A stretch of 64,000 nucleotides of DNA from an uncultured Myxococcales bacterium (GTDB lineage Bacteria; Myxococcota_A; Polyangia; Polyangiales; Polyangiaceae): positions 1-64,000 of the forward strand of contig CALFEQ010000006.1 of the NCBI GenBank assembly GCA_937949945.1, written 5' to 3'. Both the position numbers and the translations under genes were made by a program. Numbering within the stretch: the stretch's first letter is position 1; the number at the start of each line of letters is the position of its first letter. The notes beneath the pieces were generated by a model. The model did no database searches and was not told the origin of the DNA. It saw nothing but the letters and a program-made list of their open reading frames with translations. Below are positions 8,162-16,833 of the stretch, in pieces.

Positions 8162-10747
8162 TTGAGACCGATCTCCATCGTCCGATTCGGACGAGCGGCG
8201 GCCGTGTGTGCGCTGCTCTCCGGACCCGCGATCGCGCATGCCGAGGATCCTCCCGCTCCCGACGGCGCCGCGCTGACGCCTCCGCGGCTCACCACCTTCG
8301 TCGAGGCCGAGGATCCACGGCCGGCCGGCGCCGCCGAGCGCGCGAGCGTCGAGCTCGAGCTCGACATCGACGTCACGGGCAAGGTCAGGGACGCACGCGT
8401 CGTTCGATCCGCCGGCACGGAGCTCGACGAAGCGGCGCTCGCGGCCGCGCGATCGTTCGTCTTCGAGCCCGCCCGACGCGGCGACGAGCCGGTGCGGGCG
8501 CGCATCCGCTACGAGTACGTGTTCGCCGCGCGCGCGCAGCCTCCATCCGCGCCGGCCGAAGCTCCGCCGGCGCCCGCGGCGATCGCAGGCACCGTCCTCG
8601 ATCGCGAGACGGGCGAGCCGATCGCGGACGCCGACGTGCTCGTCACGACGGACGCCGGAGCGACGTACACGGCGAAGACCGACGCGCGCGGGGCGTTCCG
8701 CGTCGACGGCGTTGCGCCCGGGCCGGCGCACGTCGTGATCACGGCCGAAGACCACATGGTGTCCCGGCTCGACGAGACGCTCGAGCCCGGAACGCTCACC
8801 GAGGCGACGCTGCGCCTCGATCGGACGCCGGACCCCGATGCGTTCGTCGCCACGGCGAGGATCGAAGCGCCGCCACGCGAGGTGACGAAGCGATCGCTGG
8901 AGCGGACCGAGCTCGCGAAGATCGCCGGCACGCGCGGCGATCCGATCCGCGCGGTCGAGCTGTTGCCGGGCGTGGGGCGCCCGCCCGTGGGCGGAGGGCT
9001 CCCGGTCCTCCGCGGCGCGACCCCGTACGACACACAGGTCTCCCTCGAGGGGGCTCCGGTGCCCCTCCTCTTCCATCTCGGCGGTCTGACGAGCTTCGTC
9101 CACTCGCGCGTCGTCGACACGGTCGACCTCTACCCGTCGAACTTCTCGGTCCGCTACGGGCGCAAGGTCGGCGGCGTCATCGAGGTACGCCTCCGCGATC
9201 CGAAGACCGACGGGCTGCACGGCATCGCCGACGTCAGCATGCTCGACAGCTCGCTCCTCGTCGAGACGCCCGTCGGCGAGAAGGTCTCGTTCTTGGCCGC
9301 GGTACGGCGCAGCAACATCGACGCCGTCCTCAACTCCGCGCAGAACACGGTCGACCTCGCGATCACGGCCGCGCCCGTCTACTGGGACTACCAGGCGATC
9401 GTGGCGTACCAGCCGACGGACGCCGATCGGCTGCGCCTCGTGTCGTACGGCTCGAGCGATCGCCTCGCCGTGGTCCTCGCCAACCCCGCGGACGCCGAGC
9501 CCGCGTTCCGCGGCGCGCTCGACACGAGCTCGGTCTTCCATCGCGTGCAGCTGGGGTACCGCCACCGCTTCGGCGGTGGCTCGGAGCAGAACACCGAGAT
9601 CACGTACGGACGCACGTTCGATCGCGGGCGCTTCGGGCCGCTCGGCAGATACGACCTCACGCTCGACACGCTCCAGGGTCGGAGCGAATGGGTCGGCGTC
9701 GTTTCCCCCGCCGTCCGCATCGTCGGCGGCGTGGACCTCTTGGCGGATCACTACTCGGGCTCGTTCGCGGGCCTCTCGCCGAGACCGGACGAGGGCGAGG
9801 AGATCACCGCCCTCTCGGCCGAGAAACACGCGACGCTCGAGGCGTCCCAGTGGGTGAGCATGCCGGGGGCCTACCTCGAGGCGGGGCTCCGCCCCATGCC
9901 CTCGCTGCTCGTCTCGCCCGGTGTACGTGCAGACTACAACGATTTGCTCGAGGAGGCGGCGGTCGACCCCCGCCTCTCGATGCGCTTCGACGCGACCGAG
10001 AGGACCGCGGTGAAGGCAGGTATCGGCCGCTTCTCGCAGTCGCCCGACGTCCGCCACGTCGTCGAGCCCGTGGGCAACCCGAGCCTCGGGATGCCCCACG
10101 CGCTGCACGCGAGCGCCGGCGTCGAGCAGAAGGTCACGGACGCCCTCTCGATCTCGGCCGAGGCGTTCGCCAAGTGGATCGACGGCGTCGTCGCGCGTAC
10201 GCCCGGGGGCCGTCCGCCGTTCTTCGAGAACTCGCAACAGGGTCGCGTCTTCGGCGGCGAGCTGCTCGTCCGCGTCCGGCCGCGGGGCCGCTTCTTCGGC
10301 TTCCTCTCCTACACGTTGATGCGGAGCGAGCGGCGCGATCCCGGGCAGGCGTGGCGTCTGTTCGAGCGCGACCAACCGCACATCGTGAACGCCGTCGCCG
10401 TCTACCGCCTCGGACGCGGCTGGGAGGCAGGCGCCTCCGTCCGCTACACGAGCGGCACGCCGTACACGCCCGTGATCGGCAGCACGTACGAGGCGACCTC
10501 GGACGTGTACTCGCCTCGCCTCGGGCGACCGATGAGCGCGCGCAACCCGGCGTTCTCGCGCATCGACCTCCGCTTGCAGAAGACCTGGACGTTCGGCCGC
10601 TGGTCGCTCGCCGCGTACCTCGACGTGCAGAACGTGCTCAACGCGAAGAACCACGAGGGCTTCGAGTACACGTACGACTACCGAGCGCGCCGCGGCGATC
10701 CCGGGCTCCCCATCCTCCCGATCATCGGGCTTCGAGGTGAGCTGTGA
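8162..10747 (+). CDS. TonB-dependent outer-membrane receptor with N-terminal TonB-C-like domain
   Basis: 861 aa. A signal peptide (cleavage near AIAHA-ED) is followed by a segment about residues 60-120 that looks like a TonB C-terminal domain (VELELDIDVTGKVRDARVV, then FEPARRGDEPVRARI). Next comes a carboxypeptidase-regulatory beta-sandwich (about 140-215, AIAGTVLDRETGEPIADADV), a plug (about 245-345, PVLRGATPYDTQVSLEGAPV), and a beta-barrel to the C-terminus. It should import a ligand across the outer membrane using TonB energy. A partner TonB-ExbB-ExbD set follows in the same operon. The start is TTG, and the only alternative, a GTG at 8204, would cut into the signal peptide. The substrate is not predictable. 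Confidence 0.88.
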   Translation: MRPISIVRFGRAAAVCALLSGPAIAHAEDPPAPDGAALTPPRLTTFVEAEDPRPAGAAERASVELELDIDVTGKVRDARVVRSAGTELDEAALAAARSFVFEPARRGDEPVRARIRYEYVFAARAQPPSAPAEAPPAPAAIAGTVLDRETGEPIADADVLVTTDAGATYTAKTDARGAFRVDGVAPGPAHVVITAEDHMVSRLDETLEPGTLTEATLRLDRTPDPDAFVATARIEAPPREVTKRSLERTELAKIAGTRGDPIRAVELLPGVGRPPVGGGLPVLRGATPYDTQVSLEGAPVPLLFHLGGLTSFVHSRVVDTVDLYPSNFSVRYGRKVGGVIEVRLRDPKTDGLHGIADVSMLDSSLLVETPVGEKVSFLAAVRRSNIDAVLNSAQNTVDLAITAAPVYWDYQAIVAYQPTDADRLRLVSYGSSDRLAVVLANPADAEPAFRGALDTSSVFHRVQLGYRHRFGGGSEQNTEITYGRTFDRGRFGPLGRYDLTLDTLQGRSEWVGVVSPAVRIVGGVDLLADHYSGSFAGLSPRPDEGEEITALSAEKHATLEASQWVSMPGAYLEAGLRPMPSLLVSPGVRADYNDLLEEAAVDPRLSMRFDATERTAVKAGIGRFSQSPDVRHVVEPVGNPSLGMPHALHASAGVEQKVTDALSISAEAFAKWIDGVVARTPGGRPPFFENSQQGRVFGGELLVRVRPRGRFFGFLSYTLMRSERRDPGQAWRLFERDQPHIVNAVAVYRLGRGWEAGASVRYTSGTPYTPVIGSTYEATSDVYSPRLGRPMSARNPAFSRIDLRLQKTWTFGRWSLAAYLDVQNVLNAKNHEGFEYTYDYRARRGDPGLPILPIIGLRGEL

Positions 10748-11688
10748 TGCCGAGCCGTCATCTCTCGTGCTTCGTGCTGTCCGTCGCGCTCCCGCTGCTC
10801 ACGTGGGCCTGCGACAACGAGTTCTCGAAAGGCTGGCTCGTCGATCGAACGCGGGTGCTCGCCGCCCGCGTCGAGGCGGCGGCGGAGCCCTCCCGCGCGT
10901 CGCTCATGCCCGGCGAGCATGCTCGCGTGACGTGGCTGGTCGGCGCGCCGAACGGGACGCCGAGCCTCGCATGGTCGTTCGCGACGTGCCCGGCGCCGGG
11001 CGGCTTCCTGCCCGAGCTCCGCTGCCCGAACGGCGCGCACAAGGTCGGCCGCGGCCGCGCCGACACCGAGGTCGTGGTGATGGAGCTCGACGTGCCGCCG
11101 GCGGAGATCGTCGCCGACGCGCAGGAGCTCCTCGTGCTCGCCGCGTTCTGCGAGACCGGCGAGCCCGAGCTCGATCCCGTCCGGTTCGAGGGGACGTGCA
11201 GCGGCGGAGGCGCGGCGCTGCTCGCCTCCGTGAACGTGCGCCTCGCCGCCGCCGGACCGAACGCGAACCCCCGGATCGCGGACGACGACGTGTCGCTCGA
11301 CGGTGTGCCGACGGCACCGGCGACCGCGCGGCCCTCCGGCCCGCCGTGCGCCACGAACCATGAATCGCCGATCGTCGTCGCGGGGACGGAGCACACGTTC
11401 GGCTTCACGTTCCGCGATGACGAACGCGAGGCCGTGCCCGACTCGCCCGACGGCGTCGAGACCCTGCTCCTCTCGCACACGGTGACGGCCGGCAAGCTCG
11501 CTCGCCAGTACTCGTCGCTCGAGCCCGGCGAGACGGCGCCGAAGCACGTCACGGTCTCGTGGACGGCGCCATCGCGCGACGAGGTCGGCGAAAGCGGAAG
11601 GCTGGTCGAGCTGTTCTTCGTCCTCCGCGACGGCCGCGGAGGGACGGCATTCACCCGCCGCACGGTCTGCGTGCGGCGCGATCCATGA
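10747..11688 (+). CDS. Putative lipoprotein of the TonB operon
   Basis: The ATG at 10747 overlaps the receptor TGA by one base; a GTG one codon earlier is also possible. A signal peptide ends in a lipobox-like LLTWAC, so it is probably lipid-anchored. The mature protein is about 290 aa, beta-rich by composition, with six or more cysteines and strand-like stretches such as PGEHARVTWLVGAPN. No family recognised. Its place between the receptor and ExbB suggests a surface or periplasmic accessory that helps the receptor capture its ligand, as SusD-like or hemophore-like partners do elsewhere; that is inference from position only. Confidence 0.75.
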   Translation: MPSRHLSCFVLSVALPLLTWACDNEFSKGWLVDRTRVLAARVEAAAEPSRASLMPGEHARVTWLVGAPNGTPSLAWSFATCPAPGGFLPELRCPNGAHKVGRGRADTEVVVMELDVPPAEIVADAQELLVLAAFCETGEPELDPVRFEGTCSGGGAALLASVNVRLAAAGPNANPRIADDDVSLDGVPTAPATARPSGPPCATNHESPIVVAGTEHTFGFTFRDDEREAVPDSPDGVETLLLSHTVTAGKLARQYSSLEPGETAPKHVTVSWTAPSRDEVGESGRLVELFFVLRDGRGGTAFTRRTVCVRRDP

Positions 11689-11710
11689 GCTCTTCGAAGG
11701 GAGACACGTG

Positions 11711-12364
11711 ATGTCGATCGAGACGAAGCTGCGTGCGCTGGCGAACCTCGGCGCGGGATGGGTCATGTGGATCTTGCTCGCGCTCAGCGTGCTCGTCGTC
11801 GCCATCGCGATCGAGCGCGCGATCGTGTTGTTCCTCGGTCAAGACGACGTCGCCGAGCTACGGCGCAATCTGGCGAGCGCGCTCGGCCGCGGCGATCTCG
11901 TCGCGGCGCGCGGGCACGTCGTCACCTCCCGCACGTTCGAGGCGCGCGTCCTCGAGGCGGGGCTGGGCGCGCTGCCGCGAGGTCCTTCCGCCGTCGAGGA
12001 GCGGCTCGCGAGCGAGGCGCAGCTCACGCGGCTCGCGCTGGAGCGGCGCCTCGCGATCCTCGGCACCGTGGGCTCGAACGCGCCCTTCATCGGGCTGCTC
12101 GGGACCGTCATCGGGATCATCCGCGCCTTCCACGCGCTCGACGCGAGCGGCGGGCAAGTGTCCACGGCGCTCATGGCGGAGATCGGCGAGGCGCTCACGG
12201 CGACGGCGGTCGGTCTGTTCGTCGCGCTGCCCGCCGTCGGTCTCTTCAACTTCTTCCAACGGCAGATCGCGACGCGCATCGCGCGGGCCGAAGCGCTCGG
12301 CCGCGAGATGATGTCCTTCGTCAAGGACGAGCGGCGCTCGCTCGCCGAAGCGGAGTCGGTCTGA
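11711..12364 (+). CDS. exbB: ExbB/TolQ/MotA family proton channel subunit
   Basis: 217 aa with three membrane segments: WVMWILLALSVLVVAIAIE near residue 20, then a pair with NAPFIGLLGTVIGIIRAF and TATAVGLFVALPAVGLFNFF. GLLGTVIGII and the EALTATAVGL motif are typical of ExbB/TolQ. It forms the inner-membrane proton channel with ExbD that powers TonB. I chose the ATG at 11711 (a GTG lies one codon earlier) because a purine-rich GAAGGGAG sits about 8 nt upstream. The TGA overlaps the exbD ATG (ATGA), so the two are translationally coupled. Confidence 0.92.
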   Translation: MSIETKLRALANLGAGWVMWILLALSVLVVAIAIERAIVLFLGQDDVAELRRNLASALGRGDLVAARGHVVTSRTFEARVLEAGLGALPRGPSAVEERLASEAQLTRLALERRLAILGTVGSNAPFIGLLGTVIGIIRAFHALDASGGQVSTALMAEIGEALTATAVGLFVALPAVGLFNFFQRQIATRIARAEALGREMMSFVKDERRSLAEAESV

Positions 12365-12777
12365 TGGGCACCTCTTCTCGGAGCGACGGCGCGCTCCTCA
12401 CCGAGATCAACGTCACGCCGCTCGTCGACGTCGTGCTCGTCCTCCTCGTCCTGATGATGGTCACGGCGACGTCGCTCGCGAGCAGGACGATCCCGGTCGA
12501 GCTCCCGAAGGCGAAGACCGGAAGCCCCGAGCCCAGCGATCGCCCGCTCGTGGTCGCGGTCGACGAGAGCGGCGCCATGTTCCTCGACGACCAGCGCGCC
12601 GACGAGGCGGCCGTCCGCGCCCGCGCGCGTGCCGCGAGCGAGGCCTCCGGCGAGGCGAACGCCGTCCTCGCCGCCGACGGTCGCGCGCGACACGAGGCGG
12701 TCGTCCGTGTGCTCGAGATCTTGCGGAGCGAGCGCGTCGCGAAGATCGCGATCGTCGTCCGCGCGAGCGGTGAGTGA
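12364..12777 (+). CDS. exbD: ExbD/TolR family biopolymer transport protein
   Basis: 137 aa. One N-terminal membrane helix carries the key proton-conducting aspartate (D22 in TEINVTPLVDVVLVLLVLMM). A small periplasmic domain follows, with the usual strand VVAVDESGAMFLDDQ and C-terminal VAKIAIVVRASG. It partners with ExbB, whose stop overlaps its start codon, and with the TonB encoded immediately downstream. Length and motif order match the ExbD family. Confidence 0.93.
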   Translation: MGTSSRSDGALLTEINVTPLVDVVLVLLVLMMVTATSLASRTIPVELPKAKTGSPEPSDRPLVVAVDESGAMFLDDQRADEAAVRARARAASEASGEANAVLAADGRARHEAVVRVLEILRSERVAKIAIVVRASGE

Positions 12778-12778
12778 G

Positions 12779-13552
12779 ATGCTGCTCGCGATCCGCACGA
12801 GCGACGATCCCGCCTCGAGCGCACCGAAGGGGCTCCTCGCGTGGCTCGTCCCCGTGAGCCTCGCGCTCCACGCGGGCGCGATCGCGCTGATGCCGAGCAC
12901 GGCAGCCCTGCCGCCGCCTTCGCGGCCGCCCGTCGTGGTGGAGCTGAGCGCGCCTCCGCCTCCTCCTCCACCGCCGCCGCCACCTCCGCCGCCCGCGGAG
13001 ACCGCGCCTCCTCCCGAGCCACCGGCGCCACGCATGCCCGCAGCGATCCGAGCGACGCCGTCGCCGTCGCCGGCTCGTGCGGCGACCGACGCTCCGTCCG
13101 AGCCCTCGGCCGACGACGCCCCCGTCGACTTCACCGGGACGACGCTCTCCAGCGAAGGGTCCGGCGTGGCCGTCGCCTCTGCGGGCGTACCGATCGCGAC
13201 CAAGGCCCCTGCCGCCGCGAGGTCGACGCGCGTCGTGGCGAGCGTGCCCGTCGTGCCGGCGTCGGCGCTCGCGCGACCGCCTCGGGCGCCGAGCCTCGAC
13301 GCGGAGCTCGAGCGCAACTATCCGCCCGACGCGAGGCGCTCGGGCATCTCGGGCACGGCCACGCTGAAGGTCGAGCTCCTCCACGACGGACGCGTCGGGA
13401 AGGTCGTGATCGTGTCCGAGTCCCATCCAGGCTTCGGCACGGCGTGCGAGCGAACCGTCCGCTCCGGCCGATGGGAGCCGCCGATCGATCGCGAGGGTCG
13501 ACCGGTGCGAACCGAGATCAAGTATGTGTGCAGGTTCGAGGTGCGGAGCTAG
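12779..13552 (+). CDS. tonB: Energy transducer TonB
   Basis: 257 aa, starting one base after the exbD stop. An N-terminal membrane helix (LLAWLVPVSLALHAGAIAL) precedes a run of 14 prolines and a Pro/Ala/Ser-rich periplasmic spacer of about 130 residues. The C-terminal domain has the TonB-C pattern: YPPDARRSGISGTATLKVEL, then a strand with RVGKVVIVSESHPGF, ending FEVRS. It links the ExbBD motor to the receptor two genes upstream. It is dedicated to this operon rather than a lone housekeeping TonB. The long polyproline is encoded by GC-rich triplet repeats and could vary in length. Confidence 0.92.
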   Translation: MLLAIRTSDDPASSAPKGLLAWLVPVSLALHAGAIALMPSTAALPPPSRPPVVVELSAPPPPPPPPPPPPPPAETAPPPEPPAPRMPAAIRATPSPSPARAATDAPSEPSADDAPVDFTGTTLSSEGSGVAVASAGVPIATKAPAAARSTRVVASVPVVPASALARPPRAPSLDAELERNYPPDARRSGISGTATLKVELLHDGRVGKVVIVSESHPGFGTACERTVRSGRWEPPIDREGRPVRTEIKYVCRFEVRS

Positions 13553-13554
13553 AC

Positions 13555-15171
13555 ATGAGGCTCGGTCGCTTCTTCGTGTGCCTTCCATTGGTGTTCGCCC
13601 TCGTGACCTTCGCCGCCGGCGCGGCCGAAGCGGACGAAACGCAGGCGCAAGAGACGACGCCTGCGTTCACGCTGGTCGTCGACTCCGACGACGATCGCGT
13701 CTCGTTCGATGCGATCGCGCCTCGACTCGCCGCCGAGCTCGGCGCTTCGGTCGGACCGGCGGGGCAGGCTCCGTCGAACGCGGCGATCACGGTCGTGCAT
13801 CGCGAAGGCCGGCTCACCGTGCGCGCCGTCCACGGCGGCGGCCGCGTTCTCGAGCGCGAGATCCGCGCCGCGGGAGACGCGGAGGCCGTCGTGCGCGAGG
13901 CGGTGCTCCTCGCCTCGAACCTCGCCCGCGACGAGGCGCGCGAGCTGATCGACGAGCTCGCACGACGCGCCCCCGAGGCGCCGGAGCCGAAGCCGTCCGA
14001 GGAAGCGCCGAGCGCGCCGCCGCCCGCACCGGAGGTAGAAGAGGAGGAGCAACGCGCCGCCACGTTCGCCGTCGCCTATCCCGTCGCGACGAACGCCGGT
14101 AGCCCGAACGTCCGCTCCGGGTTCAACGTCGATCTCTTCTACGGCCGCGTCGGCCGCAGCACGGGGCTGCAGCTCTCGCTCGGCGGCGCCGCGTACGCTT
14201 CACGCGGGGTGTCCGGCGCGCAGATCGGAACGCTCGCGGCGGTGTCCGGCGGCGAGGTCCACGGCGCGCAGGTCGCCGGGCTCGCGAACGTGGCGGGCGG
14301 GGAGGTCCGCGGCGCGCAGATCGCGGGGCTCTTCGCATGGGGCGGGCCCGCCGATGGGCTCCAGATGGCGGGCGCGTTCGACCGCGCCACGTCGCTCGTG
14401 GGGGCGCAGGTCTCCGGCGTCTTCAACGCGTCCGGCCCCGTCGACGGTCTCCAGATCACCGGCGCCGTCAACGTCGGCGCCAGGGTCGACGGTGCCCAGA
14501 TCGCCGGCGGGCTCAACCTCGCTCGAGGGAGCGCGAAGGGCCTGCAGATGGGCGCGGTCGACATCACGAGCGGTGACGTCGTCGGCGCCCAGGTGTCCGG
14601 AGCGCTCAGCCTGGCGACGGAGAGGATCGACGGCGTGCAGATCGCCCTGGTCAACGTCGCCAAGGAGGTGCACGGAGTCCAGATCGGCGGCGTCAACGTC
14701 GCGAAGCGACCGCGCGGGCTCCAGGTCGGCGTCGTGAACGTCGCCGAGGAGGCCGACGAGGCGATCGGCCTCGTCACGATCGCACGCAACTCGGTGCACC
14801 CGATCGCATGGGCGAGCAACCTCGCGTACACGAACGCGGGCATCAAGTTCACGTCGCGGCACCTCTACACCCTCGCCGCGATCGGCTTCGGTACGAACGA
14901 GATCGCCCTCGGCGACGACGGCTTCGTGATCACCTCCGGGCTCGGTGGGCACTTCGGCATCGGCGCCTTCGACGTCGAGACCGAGCTCGCCTACTCGCAC
15001 GTCGAGGGCCGGCCGGAACGGAACCATGCGCTCCACCCGCGCGTCCTCGGCGGCTACAGCTTCTTCGATCACCTCCGAGTGTTCGCCGGAGGGGGCGTGC
15101 GCGTCCCGATCCAGTCCGAGCTCGGCCGCAACGTCGTTCGCCCCGAGGTCGTGGCAGGCGTTCAGTTCTGA
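13555..15171 (+). CDS. Exported protein with tandem G-Q-[IV] surface repeats
   Basis: 538 aa, starting 2 nt after tonB. A signal peptide (about 25 aa) precedes a 150-residue domain of unknown fold. An acidic/proline linker with EVEEEEQ follows, then about 11 tandem repeats of roughly 21 residues between about 215 and 410, each with a G-[AVL]-Q-[IVM]-[AGT] core such as VSGAQIGTLAAVSGGEVHGA and GVQIGGVNVAKRP. These resemble the LA_2272-type surface repeats described in Leptospira. The C-terminal 120 residues look beta-barrel-like (ELAYSHVEGR, RVFAGGGVRVPIQ). It is probably an outer-membrane or surface component of the TonB system. Role unknown. Confidence 0.8.
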   Translation: MRLGRFFVCLPLVFALVTFAAGAAEADETQAQETTPAFTLVVDSDDDRVSFDAIAPRLAAELGASVGPAGQAPSNAAITVVHREGRLTVRAVHGGGRVLEREIRAAGDAEAVVREAVLLASNLARDEARELIDELARRAPEAPEPKPSEEAPSAPPPAPEVEEEEQRAATFAVAYPVATNAGSPNVRSGFNVDLFYGRVGRSTGLQLSLGGAAYASRGVSGAQIGTLAAVSGGEVHGAQVAGLANVAGGEVRGAQIAGLFAWGGPADGLQMAGAFDRATSLVGAQVSGVFNASGPVDGLQITGAVNVGARVDGAQIAGGLNLARGSAKGLQMGAVDITSGDVVGAQVSGALSLATERIDGVQIALVNVAKEVHGVQIGGVNVAKRPRGLQVGVVNVAEEADEAIGLVTIARNSVHPIAWASNLAYTNAGIKFTSRHLYTLAAIGFGTNEIALGDDGFVITSGLGGHFGIGAFDVETELAYSHVEGRPERNHALHPRVLGGYSFFDHLRVFAGGGVRVPIQSELGRNVVRPEVVAGVQF

Positions 15172-15298
15172 ACGCCTCGTTGCTTCGCGTACGCGCCTCG
15201 ATTTTGGCTACGCTGGACGCGCTCTGCGGGTGCCCGAAGAAAAAGAGCCGGCGCAGTGAACGAATCGGCGGGCTCCGGGTACCAACGGCGCAGAGCGC

Positions 15299-15907
15299 AT
15301 GGGATTCGCTCCGATGGCCCGCGGGGTCTCCGACGAGATGGTCCTCGCTGACGACGCCGACGACACGTCGTATGCGCTCGTCGTTCGCCTCCAGGAGCGG
15401 GATCCTGCCGCGATCACGCAGGTCTATCGGGAGCATCACGTCGCCGTTCGGCGCTTCGCACAGCGGCTCGTCGGTGACATCGAGGCGGCGGAGGATCTCG
15501 TCCAGGACGTCTTCGTCGCGTTGCCGGGCGCGATCGCCCGCTTCCGCGGCGATTGCTCGCTCCGGACGTTCCTCGTGTCGATCGCCGTCAACCACGCGAA
15601 GAACCACGTCCGCGCGGCTGCGAGACGACGCGCGGCGCTCGCACGGCTCGCGCGCGAGCCCGAGCCGTCCTCGCCCGATCTGCAGCGAGAGGTCGAGCGT
15701 CGCGACCTCGGAGACCGGCTCATGCACGCGCTCGATGCGCTGCCGCTCGATCAGCGCGTGGCGATCGTGCTGAGCGAGATCGAGGAGCGAACGAGCGCCG
15801 AGATCGCCACGATCGTCGGCGCGCCCGAAGGCACCGTGCGCACGCGGATCTTCCACGCCAAACGGAAGCTCCGCGAGCTGTTGACGAAGGGAGGGATGGC
15901 GAGATGA
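15299..15907 (+). CDS. ECF-type RNA polymerase sigma factor
   Basis: 202 aa. Region 2 (about 30-100) contains the core-binding stretch AEDLVQDVFVALPGAIARF and the -10 recognition part SLRTFLVSIAVNHAKNHVR. Region 4 (about 140-195) has LPLDQRVAIVLSEIEERTSA and the HTH EIATIVGAPEGTVRTRIFHA. There is no region 1 or 3, as in ECF sigmas. The stop overlaps the start of the next gene (ATGA), which encodes a one-span membrane protein, the usual arrangement for sigma and anti-sigma. In-frame ATGs at 15314 and 15338 are alternative starts. Confidence 0.9.
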   Translation: MGFAPMARGVSDEMVLADDADDTSYALVVRLQERDPAAITQVYREHHVAVRRFAQRLVGDIEAAEDLVQDVFVALPGAIARFRGDCSLRTFLVSIAVNHAKNHVRAAARRRAALARLAREPEPSSPDLQREVERRDLGDRLMHALDALPLDQRVAIVLSEIEERTSAEIATIVGAPEGTVRTRIFHAKRKLRELLTKGGMAR

Positions 15908-16821
15908 GCGGGCATCAGGACGACTCTCGCCTCACCGACTCGACGGAGTCGCCGCACGAGGACCGCGAGCTCGCCGACGCGTTCCGCGCGATTCGCGACA
16001 AGTACGACGGCGAGCACGACGCGGCCGATCTCACGCTCCAGCGCGCGCTCTTCCAGGCGCGCGTGCACCGGCGGCGGCAGCGCTTCACGCGCTGGGTCTT
16101 GCTCCCCGCCGCGGCCGTCCTCGTCGCTTCGACGGCGTGGGCGGGCGTGACGGGACGCCTCGCCCCGACGGTGAGGATGATGCTCGACGCGATCTACGAA
16201 GGGCCTTCGCGCGATCGATCGCACGGCGCCTCCGGGACGCCCGCGGCGCACACGAGACCGGCGGAGTCGTCTTCCGAGAGATCGTCCTCGCCCGCGGGGA
16301 CGGCGCCTCTCCCCGACGAGTCGGCCGCCGTCGCCGCGAACGATCCTCCGCCGAGCGCGACCGAGGCGATCGCGCCCGCGACGCCGTCGGAGGGCTCCAC
16401 GCCGCCGAGCACGCGCGCGCCGTCCGCGACGGCGTCCGTGGTCGGTGCGGTATCGGCGCGACGTCCCGACGTCGTCGCGCCCGCACCCAGCGCACTGGAG
16501 GCCTCCGCGCCGACGCCGGCAGCGACCACGTCCGCCCCCGACCCGCACGCTGCGCTCTTCGCCGAAGCGCATCGCATCCACTTCGGCGAGCGCGATCCCG
16601 CACGCGCGCTCGCCGCATGGGATCGCTACCTCAGCGCCGCGCCGAACGGCCGCTTCGCGCCGGAGGCCCGCTACAACCGCGCCCTCGCGCTCGTTCGCCT
16701 CGGCCGGACGGCCGAGGCACGACAGGAGCTCACCGCCTTCGCCGACGGCCTCTACGGCGAGTACCGGCGCGCGGATGCGCAGGCTCTGCTCGACGCGCTC
16801 GCGCGTGACGCCGGTCGGTGA
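15904..16821 (+). CDS. Membrane protein with C-terminal TPR-like region, probable sigma-factor partner
   Basis: 305 aa. A cytoplasmic N-terminal segment of about 60 residues (DRELADAFRAIRDKYDGEHD) is followed by one membrane helix (WVLLPAAAVLVASTAWAGV). A 130-residue Ala/Ser/Thr/Pro-rich linker follows. The C-terminal TPR-like unit reads ALAAWDRYLSAAPNGRFAPE and RYNRALALVRLGRTAEARQE. The topology (cytoplasmic N, periplasmic C) and the 4-nt overlap with the ECF sigma gene suggest an anti-sigma role. However, no zinc-binding HxxxCxxC motif is visible, so this is inference. The TPR could instead recruit envelope partners. Confidence 0.78.
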   Translation: MSGHQDDSRLTDSTESPHEDRELADAFRAIRDKYDGEHDAADLTLQRALFQARVHRRRQRFTRWVLLPAAAVLVASTAWAGVTGRLAPTVRMMLDAIYEGPSRDRSHGASGTPAAHTRPAESSSERSSSPAGTAPLPDESAAVAANDPPPSATEAIAPATPSEGSTPPSTRAPSATASVVGAVSARRPDVVAPAPSALEASAPTPAATTSAPDPHAALFAEAHRIHFGERDPARALAAWDRYLSAAPNGRFAPEARYNRALALVRLGRTAEARQELTAFADGLYGEYRRADAQALLDALARDAGR

Positions 16822-16833
16822 CCTCGCCCAGAG

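Noticed and set aside
7586..10654. 1022-codon minus-strand open frame covering the TonB receptor
   Set aside because: Only its last 93 codons resemble a real protein (the small LuxR HTH); the rest is antisense to the receptor.
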